A stretch of 64,000 bases of DNA from Meconema thalassinum (lineage: Eukaryota; Arthropoda; Insecta; Orthoptera; Tettigoniidae), in assembly GCA_946902985.2 (NCBI GenBank), contig OX336397.1:190530813-190594812 (forward strand), in the 5' to 3' direction. The notes beneath the pieces were generated by a model. It saw nothing but the letters and a program-made list of their open reading frames with translations, made no database searches and was not told the DNA's origin. Every line of letters begins with the position of its first letter. The stretch's first letter is position 1. A program made the position numbers and the translations under genes. This document shows, one piece after another, positions 62,781 through 64,000 of this stretch.

Positions 62781-63220
62781 GCGAATATTTTGAAATGTGA
62801 CAAGCATGCTAAGATTTTTACCCCTGAAGGGGATCTTTAACGTTTTTGGTAACGGTGATGAGCGAGATCACTCTCTGACACAACAGACGGTTGTAGGATA
62901 TGACCAAATGATTCTTAGACGTTGGGGATCTCGGTGACCGTGCCGGGAAGAAATGAATAGCTATTTTGGTGGGATGGCGGGGGCAGCTTATGACGGTTGG
63001 TTTTGTGACATTTCCTATGACGGATAGAGGCGAATATTTGAAAATGTGTTAAGTGTGCTAGGACCTTTTTACCCCTGAAGGGGATCTTTAACATGCTAGT
63101 AAACGGTGATAAGCGAGACTGCTGTCTGGCACAGTAAATGGTTTTAGAATATGGAAACCTATAACATTTGCTCGACCAAGTCATGTGCAAGTACGCAAAG
63201 AGCCAAAACGGTAAGGTCAT
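62761..63220. repeat. ~250-bp tandem pair
   Basis: CCTATGACG(A/G)AT, GGCGAATATTT, TTTTTACCCCTGAAGGGGAT and CTTTAAC occur near 62761-62850 and again near 63014-63095, followed by GGTGAT(G/A)AGCGAGA and CTG(A/G)CACA. An inverted repeat CCCCTGAAGGGG lies in each copy. A short minus-strand open frame over it shows no motif. Confidence 0.75.
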
Positions 63221-64000
63221 TTGCCTGAAATATTATAAACTAAATATTGAACTGGGTAAATTCATGTGTTTTAGGGTGAAAGTATGCGGTTAACATGATC
63301 ATGTATTGAGGATGGCCACTTGCTAGTAATTATTATTATTACAGTAAAATGTTTAATAATCATAATAAGACACACACATGTTTTGAATGCTAACACGTAC
63401 ACAGTCCAGCTGTTGCTGGTGCTGACGAGGCAGGAATGTCTACGTCAGCAGGAAGTGTGATATCAGATTACTTGCCTCGTGGTGGCTAGCAGGTGTGCTG
63501 TTTAAGCAGAGACCGCCATTTTGGTTCTAAGACAGTAGGACTACCGATGTATAAGAGGTAGCAATTTTGGTTCCTTAATAAAAACATGAAACTAGTATAA
63601 GGTACAAGAATTTTATTCATATTGAGGAATGTGAAGAGGCGTGGGAACACGTGCGAGAGAGAGACAGAGAACCATTCAAGGTAAAAACGCTGAGAAAATA
63701 CAACTTTTTCTGTTGTTAGGCTAACTGATAACGATTGCGTTAGTCATGCACTTGCCATTTTAGCACACTGACGTATACAGTAGAGCAGTGGAAGAAAAAT
63801 CCTTTTATTTTTTGGTAAGTACCTATGAATGATTCTTTTAATAATATCATGCTAATGAACCTTAAATTTGTAGTTATTGATTAGGTATTTATTGATTTTT
63901 GAATTAATTTGTTTGCAGATAACCGGTATACCTTACATGTCTGAGATACAAGAAACCAGTTTACTTTTGAGCCCACTAGAAGGAAACAGCAACAAGCCAC
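63221..64000. other. No gene recognised at right edge
   Basis: AT-rich sequence; a GC-richer patch at 63400-63540 contains GCCATTTTGGTT and an AATAAA near 63586. It might be the edge of another element, but there is no partner in the window. Confidence 0.35.

Noticed and set aside
62915..63220. 101-codon minus-strand frame as a gene
   Set aside because: It covers a tandem repeat and has no recognisable motif.

Overview
This window is eukaryotic nuclear DNA, most likely from an insect with a large, repeat-rich genome (perhaps a hemimetabolous one; that is inference). Support comes from spliced serpin exons with GT/AG borders, a tRNA-derived SINE with a perfect 11-bp target duplication, many non-LTR retrotransposon fragments, Gypsy and Bel-Pao LTR elements, and Polinton/Maverick (adintovirus-like) DNA elements. 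There are no bacterial operons, no CRISPR array and no clear stand-alone tRNA or rRNA gene.

Layout. 1-3916: broken protein-primed DNA polymerase of a first Polinton, followed by a 15-bp minisatellite and a TIR-like relic near 4.8 kb. 5-12 kb: decayed repeats, LINE scraps and the SINE (8782-8999). 12.3-14.8 kb: a Tc1/mariner-like fossil whose left arm carries about 15 GC-rich ~110-bp units and whose right arm carries one inverted unit. 14.87-16.94 kb: two serpin exons whose intron is filled by about 19 copies of an 88-bp unit, each carrying a copy of the 3' splice site. 17.3-25.5 kb: a LINE remnant, then Gypsy-1 (18357-25078) nested inside another LINE, with an ATAT target duplication. 25.5-29.8 kb: more LINE remnants and dispersed repeats. 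29.84-31.17 kb: 5' part of a second Gypsy copy.

31173-59757: a Polinton about 19.7 kb long before a later insertion, with 1.5- and 1.8-kb terminal inverted repeats. Left to right it encodes integrase, an acidic conserved protein and packaging ATPase (all minus); then a DVFGR protein, a small basic hydrophobic capsid-type protein, adenain-like protease, penton, a short basic protein, the double-jelly-roll major capsid protein, a BIR-domain protein, a conserved unknown and a phospholipase-A2-like protein (all plus); then an OB/SSB-like small protein, a Cys-rich protein and the DNA polymerase (all minus). Together these form a virus-like replication and packaging set. Integrase, protease, the DVFGR protein, the BIR protein and the 189-codon unknown look open; polymerase, capsid, penton, ATPase and others carry stops or frameshifts.

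A very young Bel-Pao element (35017-43916, 2435-bp LTRs with about six differences, 5-bp target duplication CCAAG) splits the ATPase gene. It seems to lack its reverse transcriptase core. To the right (59.8-64 kb) lie a ~30-bp minisatellite, a degenerate zinc-finger fragment and the diverged TIR of yet another Polinton.

All calls come from reading the sequence and its translations; no database search or alignment was run.
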